Positions 35,970 to 44,244 of a stretch of 64,000 nucleotides of DNA are shown here, piece after piece. The translations under genes were made by a program, and so were the position numbers. This DNA comes from Streptomyces chrestomyceticus JCM 4735 (GTDB taxonomy: Bacteria; Actinomycetota; Actinomycetes; Streptomycetales; Streptomycetaceae): the NCBI RefSeq assembly GCF_003865135.1, contig NZ_BHZC01000001.1, forward strand, positions 3,286,001-3,350,000, in the 5' to 3' direction. How positions within the stretch are numbered: position 1 is the stretch's first letter; every line of letters starts with the position of its first letter. The notes below the pieces were generated by a model, which saw nothing but the letters and a program-made list of their open reading frames with translations, was not told the origin of the DNA and did not search any database.

Positions 35970-36431
35970 TCAGCAAGCGCCGACCCACTCCTGCGTACCG
36001 TCCGAAAAGCGCTGGTTCTTCCAGATCGGCACCTCGTGCTTGAGGTCGTCGATCAGCCGTCGGCAGGCCGCGAACGCCTCCGCACGATGCGGACAGGAGA
36101 CCGCCACGACGACCGCCAGGTCGCCGACGGCCAGCTCGCCCACGCGGTGCACCGCGGCCATCGCGCGTACGGGGAAGTCGGCGGCCACCTTCTCGGCGAC
36201 GCGGCGCAGTTCCGCCTCGGCGCTCGGGTGCGCCGAGTACCCGAGAGCGTCGACGTCGGCGCCGCCGTCGTGCGAGCGGACCGTACCGACGAACAGGGCC
36301 GTGCCGCCGGCGGCGGGATCGCCGACGGCCGCGAAGACCTCGTCCAAGGACAGCGGGGTGTCACGGACCGCGAGGAGGCGGATCGCGTCCGCCGCGCCCT
36401 GCTCGCCCGGGTGGTCATACGTGCCTGGCAT
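35970..36431 (-). CDS. moaE: Molybdopterin synthase catalytic subunit MoaE
   Basis: A 153-residue large subunit of molybdopterin synthase, which adds sulfur from MoaD thiocarboxylate to precursor Z. Diagnostic segments are GTALFVGTVRSHDGG, AVHRVGELAVGDLAVVVAV and the active-site RRLIDDLKHEVPIWKNQRF with both catalytic lysines. ATG 36431 has GGAG upstream; a longer frame to 36587 is not credible. The moaD partner is not in the window, so the enzyme must be completed by a gene elsewhere. Confidence 0.93.
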   Translation of the reverse strand: MPGTYDHPGEQGAADAIRLLAVRDTPLSLDEVFAAVGDPAAGGTALFVGTVRSHDGGADVDALGYSAHPSAEAELRRVAEKVAADFPVRAMAAVHRVGELAVGDLAVVVAVSCPHRAEAFAACRRLIDDLKHEVPIWKNQRFSDGTQEWVGAC

Positions 36432-36673
36432 GGCTCCATCGTGCCGTACGGGGCGGCGGCGCGGGGCATGGGCTTTCCGCCGGTCCTGCGGCGGGGCGGG
36501 TTGGAGGCTTCTACAGGCGCGGGAGGACGCGGGCGCGGGCCCGGGGGCGGCGCAAGGCTTCCCGCGACCGCACGGAGGGTTCTCCACAGCCGTACGGGCC
36601 CCCGCAGCCGTACGGAGGCTAGCCCGCGGCAGTACGGGGCCTCCCCGCAGCCAGGATGGAGCGCCCCCGCCCC

Positions 36674-37825
36674 TCAGATCCGCCGGCGCGCCTTACGGGC
36701 GCGCCGGACCAGGGCAGCGGTGCCCAGGAGGGCGACCGTCGCGCCGGCCGCTCCGGCCGCGGTGGCGTCCTTGCGGCCCAGGCGGCGGCCCGCGACCGTA
36801 TGCCGGCCCGCGACCTCCTCCAGCAGCTCGGCCAGCACCTCTTCGTTCGTCCACCGGGGGCGCCAGCCCGCCTCGTGGAGGCGGCTGCCGCTGACCACCC
36901 ACGGGTGCATCGTGTAGGCCAGGTCTCCGGCGGGCGACGGCGTGAGGCCGATGCGGTGCAGCCGGGCGGCGGCGCCGAGCGCCACCGAGGACGGCAGCTC
37001 CATGCGCCGGATGCCGGACAGCTCCTCGACCTCCTCCTGCTCCAGCCACCCGTCGCAGCCCACCGCCAGCTCGCCCTCGACCTTCTCCAGCGCGGCGTAC
37101 TCCAGGGCGCTGACCAGGTCCTCCACATGGCAGAACTGCCAGGCGGGGCGGGAACCGGCGACGACCAGCAGCCGCGGCGACTCGAAGTAGCGGGTCAGCG
37201 CGGTGTCCGTGCCGCCGACCAGGACGGTGGGGCGCAGGACGGTGACGTTCAGGCCGGGGTGCGCGCGGGGCGCGCGGTGCGCCAGGCGCTCGATCTCCAG
37301 GAGGTCGCCGACCCCGGTGGCGTCGGCGGTGGCCCGCAGCTCGGCGTCCTCGGCCAGCGGCACGTCGTTGTCGGGGAGCGCGCCGTAGACCATGGCGGAG
37401 GTGCAGAGCACGACCCGGTGCACGCCGGCGGCCGCGGCGGCCGTGAGGACCGTCTGCGTACCGCGCACGTTGTACGCCGTACGGGCCGCGGCGTCGGTCT
37501 CCAGGTCGAGGTCGACGGCGAGGTGCACGACGACGTCGGCGCCGCGCAGCTTGTCGGCGATGGCCGGGTCCCGGACGTCCAGGACGTGCCAGTGCGCCCC
37601 GGCGGTCTCGCCGCGCCGCTCGTCGATGGCCACCACCCGCTTGACCTCGTCGGACTCGGCCAGCGCCTGGGTCAGCAGGGCACCCACGCCGGAGGCGGCG
37701 CCGGTGACCGCGACGACGGGACGGCGCAGCGGCCGGGCGGGCGCGCCGTCCGCCTGTTTTCCTGCGTGCTCGGTCTCGGCAGCTTCGTTTCGCGCTGCGC
37801 GAACGGACGGATCTGGGGAACTCAC
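36674..37825 (-). CDS. NAD-dependent epimerase/SDR family protein
   Basis: A 383-residue extended short-chain dehydrogenase-like protein. The Rossmann motif is VVAVTGAASGVGALL (T-G-x-x-x-G-x-G), followed by the DVRDP nucleotide-side motif and a SAMVYG segment where the catalytic Tyr sits; a Lys at YxxxK is not evident, so activity may differ from typical epimerases. The C-terminal end has a likely membrane helix (ATAAGAAGATVALLGTAALV) and a basic tail. GTG 37825 has GGAGA 7 nt upstream. It is divergent from the DUF2342 gene, as in other actinobacteria. Confidence 0.8.
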   Translation of the reverse strand: MSSPDPSVRAARNEAAETEHAGKQADGAPARPLRRPVVAVTGAASGVGALLTQALAESDEVKRVVAIDERRGETAGAHWHVLDVRDPAIADKLRGADVVVHLAVDLDLETDAAARTAYNVRGTQTVLTAAAAAGVHRVVLCTSAMVYGALPDNDVPLAEDAELRATADATGVGDLLEIERLAHRAPRAHPGLNVTVLRPTVLVGGTDTALTRYFESPRLLVVAGSRPAWQFCHVEDLVSALEYAALEKVEGELAVGCDGWLEQEEVEELSGIRRMELPSSVALGAAARLHRIGLTPSPAGDLAYTMHPWVVSGSRLHEAGWRPRWTNEEVLAELLEEVAGRHTVAGRRLGRKDATAAGAAGATVALLGTAALVRRARKARRRI

Positions 37826-38017
37826 CGGGCGTCTCCAGCGGTTGTCTTCAGTGCGTAGGCGTGCTGACGCGTACGTACCAGGTGGCGTCCATCCTGCCGC
37901 AGGCACCGGGACGGCGAAGCACCGAGCCCCGATGCGGGGCGGGTGTCTAGGCTGGAAGAGAATGTCGGGCAGCCGCCGCCGGCCCCGGGCCGGCGGCCCT
38001 ACGAGCCGAGGAAACCC

Positions 38018-39502
38018 GTGAGTGACACCCCATTTGGATTCGGCCTTCCGCCGGAGGAGCCGGAGGACGGCGACAACGGCAAGAAGAAGGGCGGCCAGGG
38101 AGGTAGCCAGGGCCCCGCGAACCCGTTCGGATTCGGCGGCGGGAGCGGCGGCGCGGACAACCCGTTCGCGGCGCTCTTCGGCGGCATGGGCGGTCCTGGT
38201 GGCGAGATGAACCCTGGCGATCTTGGCGCCGCCTTCCAGAAGCTGGGCCAGATGCTCTCGTACGAGGGCGGCCCGGTGAACTGGGACATGGCCAAGGACA
38301 TCGCGCGGCAGACCGTCGCGCAGGGCGCCGAGGACGGCACCAAGGACGCCAGCGTCTCCCCCGGTGAGCGGGCGGCCCTCGAAGAGGCCGTGCGCCTCGC
38401 CGACCTGTGGCTGGACGGCGTGACGTCGCTGCCGTCGGGCGCGAGCACGGTGCTGTCGTGGAGCCGCGCGGAGTGGGTCGAGGAGACCCTGCCGGTGTGG
38501 AAGGACCTGGTGGACCCGGTCGCGGAGCGCGTCGGCGCGGCCATGGGCGACGTCCTGCCCGAGGAGATGCAGGCCATGGCGGGCCCGCTGCTCGGCATGA
38601 TGCGCTCCATGGGCGGCGCCATGTTCGGCACGCAGATCGGGCAGGCGCTGGGCGTGCTGGCCGGTGAGGTCGTCGGCTCCACGGACGTCGGGCTGCCCCT
38701 GGGGCCGGCCGGCAAGGCCGCGCTGCTGCCGGGCAACATCGCCAACTTCGGCTCCGGCCTCGGCGTCCCCGAGGAGGAGGTCCGGCTCTACCTGGCCCTG
38801 CGCGAGGCCGCCCACCAGCGCCTCTTCGCCCATGTGCCGTGGCTGCGCTCGCATCTGTTCGGCGCGGTCGAGGGCTACGCCCGCGGGATCAAGGTCGACA
38901 CGACCAAGCTGGAGGACGTGGTCGGCCAGCTCGACCCGCAGCACCCCGAGGAGCTGCAGAACGCCCTCCAGCAGGGCATGTTCCAGCCCGAGGACACCCC
39001 GGAGCAGAAGGCGGCGCTGGCCCGTCTGGAGACGGCGCTGGCCCTCGTCGAGGGCTGGGTGGACGCGGTGGTGCACGCCGCCGCCTCCCCGCACCTGCCG
39101 TCGGCCGACGCGCTGCGCGAGACGCTGCGGCGGCGCCGGGCGACCGGCGGCCCGGCCGAGCAGACCTTTGCCACCCTCATCGGTCTGGAGCTGCGTCCGC
39201 GGCGCCTGCGGGACGCCTCGCGGCTGTGGGCCCTGCTGACGGACGCGCGCGGCCTGGACGGCCGGGACGCGCTCTGGGAGCACCCGGACATGCTGCCGAC
39301 GGCCGCCGACCTGGACGATCCGGACGGCTTCGTCCACCACGAGCAGCTCGACTTCTCCGAGCTGGACAAGATGCTCGGTGAGGCCGCGGGCGGCGCCGGG
39401 AAGCCGGACCTGTCCAAGGAGACCGGCGAAGGCGGCGCCCAGGGCGGCTCCGAGGAGGGCGGCAAGCCCGGCGACGGCGACAAGGGCGACGGCGAGAAGT
39501 GA
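38018..39502 (+). CDS. Zinc-dependent metalloprotease-like protein (DUF2342)
   Basis: A 494-residue protein of the actinobacterial DUF2342 zincin-like family. The first ~75 residues are Gly/Pro/Phe-rich (PFGFGGGSGGADNPFAALFG) and disordered; the core follows (GPVNWDMAKDIARQTV, GTQIGQALGVLAGEVVG), and the putative metal-binding helix reads YLALREAAHQRLFAHVPW. The C-terminal ~50 residues are again low-complexity. Function unproven; a hydrolase role is only inferred from the fold. GTG 38018 follows GAGGAAACCC. The NUDIX gene overlaps it by 4 bp. Confidence 0.85.
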   Translation: MSDTPFGFGLPPEEPEDGDNGKKKGGQGGSQGPANPFGFGGGSGGADNPFAALFGGMGGPGGEMNPGDLGAAFQKLGQMLSYEGGPVNWDMAKDIARQTVAQGAEDGTKDASVSPGERAALEEAVRLADLWLDGVTSLPSGASTVLSWSRAEWVEETLPVWKDLVDPVAERVGAAMGDVLPEEMQAMAGPLLGMMRSMGGAMFGTQIGQALGVLAGEVVGSTDVGLPLGPAGKAALLPGNIANFGSGLGVPEEEVRLYLALREAAHQRLFAHVPWLRSHLFGAVEGYARGIKVDTTKLEDVVGQLDPQHPEELQNALQQGMFQPEDTPEQKAALARLETALALVEGWVDAVVHAAASPHLPSADALRETLRRRRATGGPAEQTFATLIGLELRPRRLRDASRLWALLTDARGLDGRDALWEHPDMLPTAADLDDPDGFVHHEQLDFSELDKMLGEAAGGAGKPDLSKETGEGGAQGGSEEGGKPGDGDKGDGEK

Positions 39503-40026
39503 GCCTTCACGACGACGCGGCGCGGGTCCTCAAGGAGTGGCCCGCGCCGTCCCCTGAGCAGGAGCGGCTGCGGCTCTCCTACCTGGACCATCTGGCGGCC
39601 CACCCCGACGGCATGGGCAAGCCCTGCAAGGACGGGCACATCACCGCCAGTGCCCTGGTCATCGACCCGGCGCGCGGGCGGGTGCTGCTGACGCTGCACC
39701 GCAAGCTCCAGATGTGGCTCCAGATGGGCGGGCACTGCGAGCCCGAGGACGCCACGCTCGCGGACGCGGCGCTGCGCGAGGCCCGCGAGGAGTCCGGGAT
39801 CGCGTCCGGGCTGACGCTGCTGGGCGGGCCGGTGCGCCTGGACCGGCATCTGACGCCGTGCGCGTGGCATCTGGACGTGCAGTACGCGGCGCTGGCGCCC
39901 GAGGGCGCCGAGGCGGTGATCAGCGACGAGTCGCTGGATCTGCGCTGGTTCCCGTACGACGAGGTGGCGTCGGTGGCGGACGACTCGGTCGTGCGCCTCG
40001 TGGAGCGCACGCGGGCGCTCCTGTAG
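39499..40026 (+). CDS. NUDIX hydrolase
   Basis: A 175-residue NUDIX protein. The Nudix box is complete: GGHCEPEDATLADAALREAR followed by EESGI, giving the metal-binding REx2EE array. It hydrolyses some nucleoside diphosphate linked to X; the substrate is not predictable. The GTG start overlaps the DUF2342 stop (GTGA), so translation is coupled. It converges with the AIM24 operon at a very strong hairpin. Confidence 0.9.
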   Translation: MSLHDDAARVLKEWPAPSPEQERLRLSYLDHLAAHPDGMGKPCKDGHITASALVIDPARGRVLLTLHRKLQMWLQMGGHCEPEDATLADAALREAREESGIASGLTLLGGPVRLDRHLTPCAWHLDVQYAALAPEGAEAVISDESLDLRWFPYDEVASVADDSVVRLVERTRALL

Positions 40027-40035
40027 GACGCGTGA

Positions 40036-40087
40036 CGGCCGCCCGCGCCCTCTCGTACGGATCGTACGGAGAGGGCGCGGGCGGCCG
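40036..40087. terminator. Very long hairpin between NUDIX and AIM24 genes
   Basis: The inverted repeat CGGCCGCCCGCGCCCTCT... spans about 24 bp per arm with a single bulged base, from 40036 to 40087, around a GAT loop region. It lies between two convergent transcription units. Confidence 0.8.
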
Positions 40088-40120
40088 CTGCATGCGGTCC
40101 GGTGGGCCGGCCTGCGCGCC

Positions 40121-40879
40121 TCAGTTGGTGAAGATGTTTCCCTGGTTCTGGCCGTGGGCGCCCTGCTGCCCCATGCCGAACTGGGCGGCCGGACCGGACC
40201 CGATCGCCGCGTTCTGCGGCGGCAGCAGCTCGCTCGGCTGGACGAGCGCGTACCCCTGCCCCAGGAAGCTCAGCTCCCAGCCCTCACCGGTGTTCCCCCG
40301 GCGCCGCCACACGCCCGAGGAGTGCGTCTGTGCCTGCATCTGCACCCGCAGCGAGGCGGACCAGGCGACCACCGCGTCCGCGTCGGCGTTGACGTACTTG
40401 TCCGGGGTGACCTGCATCATCAGCGGCTGGCCCGAGGTCATCAGCACGACCTTGCCGCGGCCGGAGATGTTGAGCTGGTACTTGCCGGTGCCGGAGATCC
40501 CGTACTGGCTGTCCACCGAGACAACCTCCCAGTGGAGGCCGGAGTCCAGTGCCAGCACATAGCTGCTGTCCACGGTCAGGCCGTCGTGGTCGACGTCCAT
40601 GACGTGCACGTACTGCGCGAGGTTGGCCAGGTAGACGATGCCCTGCCCGGAGACGCGCATCAGGTCCAGGCCCTCACCGGAGGCGGCGTGGGCGCGCTGC
40701 TGCCCCGGCGTCCGGTAGTTCCCGTCGAACTCCAGCAGCCCCTGATAGGCGACCATGCTGCCCTTACGGGCGAGCAGGTCCTCGTGGCCCTGCAGGGCGA
40801 CCCGCAGAAGCTGCGGGTTCTGCAGGACGTACCGGTCCTGGGTCTGCGCCTCGGTGTAGGCGAAAAGCGGACTCTGCAT
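40121..40879 (-). CDS. AIM24-family beta-helix protein (copy C)
   Basis: A 252-residue AIM24/TerB-associated family protein. It shows GHEDLLARKGSMVAYQGLLE near the start, the repeated LMRVSGQGIVYLA and NISGRGKVVLMTSGQPLMMQ strands, the VVAWSASL motif and the C-terminal LSFLGQGYALVQPSE. These form a trimeric beta-barrel-like fold. No catalytic residues are known. It is the last gene of a three-gene run; the gap to the gene upstream is 21 bp. The final 35 residues are Gly/Gln-rich. Confidence 0.88.
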   Translation of the reverse strand: MQSPLFAYTEAQTQDRYVLQNPQLLRVALQGHEDLLARKGSMVAYQGLLEFDGNYRTPGQQRAHAASGEGLDLMRVSGQGIVYLANLAQYVHVMDVDHDGLTVDSSYVLALDSGLHWEVVSVDSQYGISGTGKYQLNISGRGKVVLMTSGQPLMMQVTPDKYVNADADAVVAWSASLRVQMQAQTHSSGVWRRRGNTGEGWELSFLGQGYALVQPSELLPPQNAAIGSGPAAQFGMGQQGAHGQNQGNIFTN

Positions 40880-40900
40880 GATGGCTTGACGTCCTCCCCC

Positions 40901-41584
40901 TCAGCCCCGGGCCCGGAGCCGGTCGGTGCTGTCCTCACTGGGCTGTACGACGACGAAGCCCTGGCCGGAGAAGCCGAGCTGGTACGCCTCGCCGCTGCCG
41001 CGCCCGATCATCGAGGACGCCTTGAAGCTGCGCTTGCCCTTCATCTTCAGGTTCGTGGACCAGGCGACGAGCGCGTCCGGGTCGACGTAGGTCTCGTCCT
41101 CGCCGCGGCCGCAGTCCACCACGATCGGGGTGCCGCGGGAGGTCAGCGCGACCCAGCCGGTGCCCGATATACCGACGTTGAAGAGCCCCTGCCCGGCGAA
41201 CTTCGCCATGCCCTTCACGCGCTGCACGCCCCACTGGAGGTGGGCGTCGAAGGCCAGCAGGTTGGTGCCGTTGACGGAGATCGAGTCGCCGTCGAGGTGG
41301 ACGCAGACGACGTCCGCGCCGTAGTCGGCGAGGTAGAGCAGGCCGTCGCCGGTGCACTTCATCAGCGGCGCGCCCTCGCCGGTCAGCCACTGGGAGGCCA
41401 TCTGGCGGACCGCGGGCGGGTTGGGCTCGTACTGGACGAAGCCCTCGTAGGCGACCATCGAGCCGGTGCGGGCGAAGACGTCCTGGCCGCTCTGCATGGC
41501 GATCTTCACCATGGCGCTGCCGTGGTTCTCCATACGGGCGGCGGGTGCGGCCGGGGCGTGGCCCGGGGTGTGCTGTTCGTACAT
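40901..41584 (-). CDS. AIM24-family beta-helix protein (copy B)
   Basis: A 227-residue AIM24 protein, paralogous to its neighbours. Shared marks are QDVFARTGSMVAYEGFVQYE, LMKCTGDGLLYLADYGADV, ISGTGWVALTSRGTPIVVDC and VAWSTNLKMKGKR; the end has YQLGFSGQGFVVVQPSED. Compared with copy C it lacks the Gln-rich tail. Eleven bp separate it from the fusion gene upstream, so all are one transcription unit. Three different AIM24 chains could form a mixed trimer; that is inference. Confidence 0.88.
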   Translation of the reverse strand: MYEQHTPGHAPAAPAARMENHGSAMVKIAMQSGQDVFARTGSMVAYEGFVQYEPNPPAVRQMASQWLTGEGAPLMKCTGDGLLYLADYGADVVCVHLDGDSISVNGTNLLAFDAHLQWGVQRVKGMAKFAGQGLFNVGISGTGWVALTSRGTPIVVDCGRGEDETYVDPDALVAWSTNLKMKGKRSFKASSMIGRGSGEAYQLGFSGQGFVVVQPSEDSTDRLRARG

Positions 41585-41595
41585 GGCGGGCTCCC

Positions 41596-43341
41596 TCAGA
41601 CCTCGTAGGGCTGGACGACGACGAAGTTTCCGGGCGCGCCGCGGAACTGGAGGTTCACGGTCTCTCCGGAGTGTCCCGGGTACGCGCTGCGCCGCAGGCT
41701 CACCTGGCTGGAGATGATCACCTGCGAGGCCGCCGACCAGGCGACGACGGCGTTGGCGTCCGCGAAGGTGGTCGGGGTGACCGGGAGGACGACCGGGGTG
41801 CCCTGGGTCTTGACGACGACCGTGCCGCTGCCCTGGAACTGCATGGTGAACAGCGCGCCGCCCGGGATGCCGTGCCCTTCGATGCGGCGGGTCTCGTACT
41901 GGAGCGACTCGTCGAAGGCGACCACGCTCTCGGCCGACACGCAGATCGCGTCACCCTGGAGCTCGATGGGATGCACATGGGCGCTGTTGTCCGCGAAGAA
42001 CACCTGGCCCTGGCCCGTGCAGCGCATTAGCTGCATCTCCTGGCCGGTGGCGTTGCCCACGATGCGGCCCCGGATGCCGGCGCCCTTGTAGCCGAAGTCG
42101 ACCTTGCCCTGGTAGAGGACCATGCTGCCCTGGCGGGCGAGCACCGGCTGCCCGTCGACGCCGAGGTCGGCGCGGATCAGCTTCTCGTTCTGCGGGGTCC
42201 ACCGCTGCCCCGTGGGCGCTTCGCGGTACTTCTCCAGGACGACGCTGAGGCCGGGACCGCCACTCTGGGCCTGCGGCCGGCCGTACGGGGCGGGCTGGTG
42301 CTGGGGCGCACCGTACGGGGCCGGGGGCTGCTGACCGGGGAACGGGCCGACCTGCTGGCCGTACGGGGCCTGGGGCGGAGCTTGGGGCGGCGCTTGGGGT
42401 GCTGCCTGGGGTGGCTGGCCCGGCTGGCCGTACGGCGGCGGTGCCTGCTGGTGCGGGGGCTGGCCGTACGGAGGCTGCTGACCGGGGAACGGGCCGGGCG
42501 GTGCGCCGGGGGGCGCCATCGGCGCCGCGATGGTCGGGGCCGTGTGCATCTGGGGAGCCGGCTGCTGGGGTGGCTGGGCCTGCGGCGGCTGCGGCTGGGC
42601 CGGGACCTGCGGCGGGGGCGGGGGCTGCTGGCTATGCGGGGTGCCTTGGGTCGCACTCGGGGGCGCGCCGAAGGCCGGGGCAGGCGGCTGCGGGGCGGGC
42701 TGCCCCTGTGGTGCCGGGGCGGCGAAGCCCGGCGCGGGCTCGGAGGCGGCAGGCGGCGCGAAGCCCGGCACACCGCCCTGCGGCGCCGGCTCGGGCTCGG
42801 GCGCGGGCTCCTCTTCCGCGACCTCACCGCCGAAGTTCTTCAGCAACGCCTCCAGGCCACCGTCGAAGCCCTGCCCGACCGCGGCGAAGCGCCACACGTC
42901 CTTCAGGTAGAAGTCGCCGAGCATCACGGCACGCTCGGTGCTGAACTCGGCACCGTTGAACGCGTAGCGGGCGACCTCCTCGCCGCCCGCGACGATGCGC
43001 AGGTAGCCGGGGCCGATCTGGGACATCTGGCCCGCGCCGTCGAGCGTGGCGGTGAAGGACAGCTTCTGGATGTGCTGCGGAATCCGGTCGAGCGTGACCC
43101 GGAAGGACTCGGTGTCGCCCGCCTGGGCACCCAGGAGCTGAACCGCCCCCTCGGGGGACGCGGGCTGGTTGAAGAAGACGAAATACCGGTCGTCGGAGAG
43201 CCGCTCGTCCGCGTCGAGGCCGAAGCAGCTTATGTCGAAGGTCAGGCCGGCACCCGCGATCCGCACGCCGACGTACAGATCCGTCCCGGCCGTCAGGTCA
43301 CTGATCCTGGCCTTGTGGCCCCGCTGGAATTCCCTGGCCAT
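41596..43341 (-). CDS. TerD-AIM24 fusion protein
   Basis: A 581-residue fusion. Residues ~1-180 are a TerD (tellurium/stress, calcium-binding beta-sandwich) domain: HKARISDLTAGTDLYVGVRI, FFNQPASPEGAVQLLG and ERAVMLGDFYLKDVWRFAAV. A ~175-residue proline/glutamine-rich linker follows, with repeated PYGQP-type units. The last ~225 residues are an AIM24 domain (LARQGSMVLYQGKVDFGYKG, then VVAWSAASQ and NFVVVQPYEV). ATG 43341 starts right at the TerD domain. It heads the run of two more AIM24 genes. TerD proteins act in metal/membrane/phage stress; this combination suggests a surface or stress complex. Confidence 0.9.
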   Translation of the reverse strand: MAREFQRGHKARISDLTAGTDLYVGVRIAGAGLTFDISCFGLDADERLSDDRYFVFFNQPASPEGAVQLLGAQAGDTESFRVTLDRIPQHIQKLSFTATLDGAGQMSQIGPGYLRIVAGGEEVARYAFNGAEFSTERAVMLGDFYLKDVWRFAAVGQGFDGGLEALLKNFGGEVAEEEPAPEPEPAPQGGVPGFAPPAASEPAPGFAAPAPQGQPAPQPPAPAFGAPPSATQGTPHSQQPPPPPQVPAQPQPPQAQPPQQPAPQMHTAPTIAAPMAPPGAPPGPFPGQQPPYGQPPHQQAPPPYGQPGQPPQAAPQAPPQAPPQAPYGQQVGPFPGQQPPAPYGAPQHQPAPYGRPQAQSGGPGLSVVLEKYREAPTGQRWTPQNEKLIRADLGVDGQPVLARQGSMVLYQGKVDFGYKGAGIRGRIVGNATGQEMQLMRCTGQGQVFFADNSAHVHPIELQGDAICVSAESVVAFDESLQYETRRIEGHGIPGGALFTMQFQGSGTVVVKTQGTPVVLPVTPTTFADANAVVAWSAASQVIISSQVSLRRSAYPGHSGETVNLQFRGAPGNFVVVQPYEV

Positions 43342-43455
43342 ACGTAACGACCGTCCCCCGCTCCCGCTTCGCGCTCTGATGACGTCGCGCCAGGCTAACC
43401 GCTGCCGCCGACAGCGGACGATGCCGGGCACGGAGCGAACCGGGCGGAACCGGCC

Positions 43456-44055
43456 CTATTCCGTACGCGCCGCGGGCAGTTGCGGCAGCCGCTCCGCCGC
43501 GACCACCCCTTCGAGATAGCCGCGCGCACGCTCCGTACGTGGGTATGACTCCAGAAGCTGCCAGAAACGCTGCCCGTGACCGGGGACCAGAAGATGCGCC
43601 AGCTCGTGCAGGAGGACGTAGTCGACGACGTACTCCGGCATGCCCTGGAGCCGGTGCGAGAGGCGGATGCTGCCCTCGGCGGGGGTGCAGGAGCCCCAGC
43701 GGGTGTTCTGGTTGGTGACCCAGCGCACCGTGGCGGGCCGGGCGCGGCCGCCCAGGAACTGCTCCGACAGGCGCTCCGCGCGCTCGGCCAGCTCACTGTC
43801 GCCGAGCTTGCGCCTGCTCTCCTGCGCGGCGAGCTTGTCCAGCATCACCGTGACCCAGCGCCGTTCCTCGGCCTCGGACATCCGGGCCGGGATCAGGACG
43901 ACGGTGCGGTCGCCCTCCCGGTAGGCGGAGACCGTACGGCGTCGCCGCGAGCTTCTGCGCACCTCGACCGGGCTCGTCGCGGGGCCCCCGGTCGCGGGGC
44001 GCGTGGCGGTCCTGCGTGGCGGGTCTGCGGCTCGGCGCAAAGGGTCGGCGGGCAC
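43456..44055 (-). CDS. YgjP-type zinc metallopeptidase (DUF45/M48-like)
   Basis: A 199-residue protein with the YgjP core: TVRWVTNQNTRWGSCTPAEG and the zinc motif LLHELAHLLVPGHGQRFWQLL, HELAH with a third ligand in the GHGxxFW part. The first ~40 residues are Arg/Pro-rich and probably flexible; a start inside (for example at VEVRRSSRRRR) is possible. A role in protein turnover is inferred from the fold. It lies 114 bp upstream of the TerD-AIM24 gene on the same strand and may be part of that unit. Confidence 0.85.
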   Translation of the reverse strand: MPADPLRRAADPPRRTATRPATGGPATSPVEVRRSSRRRRTVSAYREGDRTVVLIPARMSEAEERRWVTVMLDKLAAQESRRKLGDSELAERAERLSEQFLGGRARPATVRWVTNQNTRWGSCTPAEGSIRLSHRLQGMPEYVVDYVLLHELAHLLVPGHGQRFWQLLESYPRTERARGYLEGVVAAERLPQLPAARTE

Positions 44056-44244
44056 GCCCCGACGTTACCCGCTGCCCGTGCGGGAAGTCTTGCCCCCGGC
44101 TTCCGCCATGTTCACGCACCGCTCACGGACAGGTACGGCTTGTATGACTATTGCCTGTGGGCTGTGGACAACTTTCGACGCCGGTCGCGTGGCCGCGGGA
44201 TGCTGAGGACCGCTGGACGAGATCCGATCGACGGGGGCGGCTTC

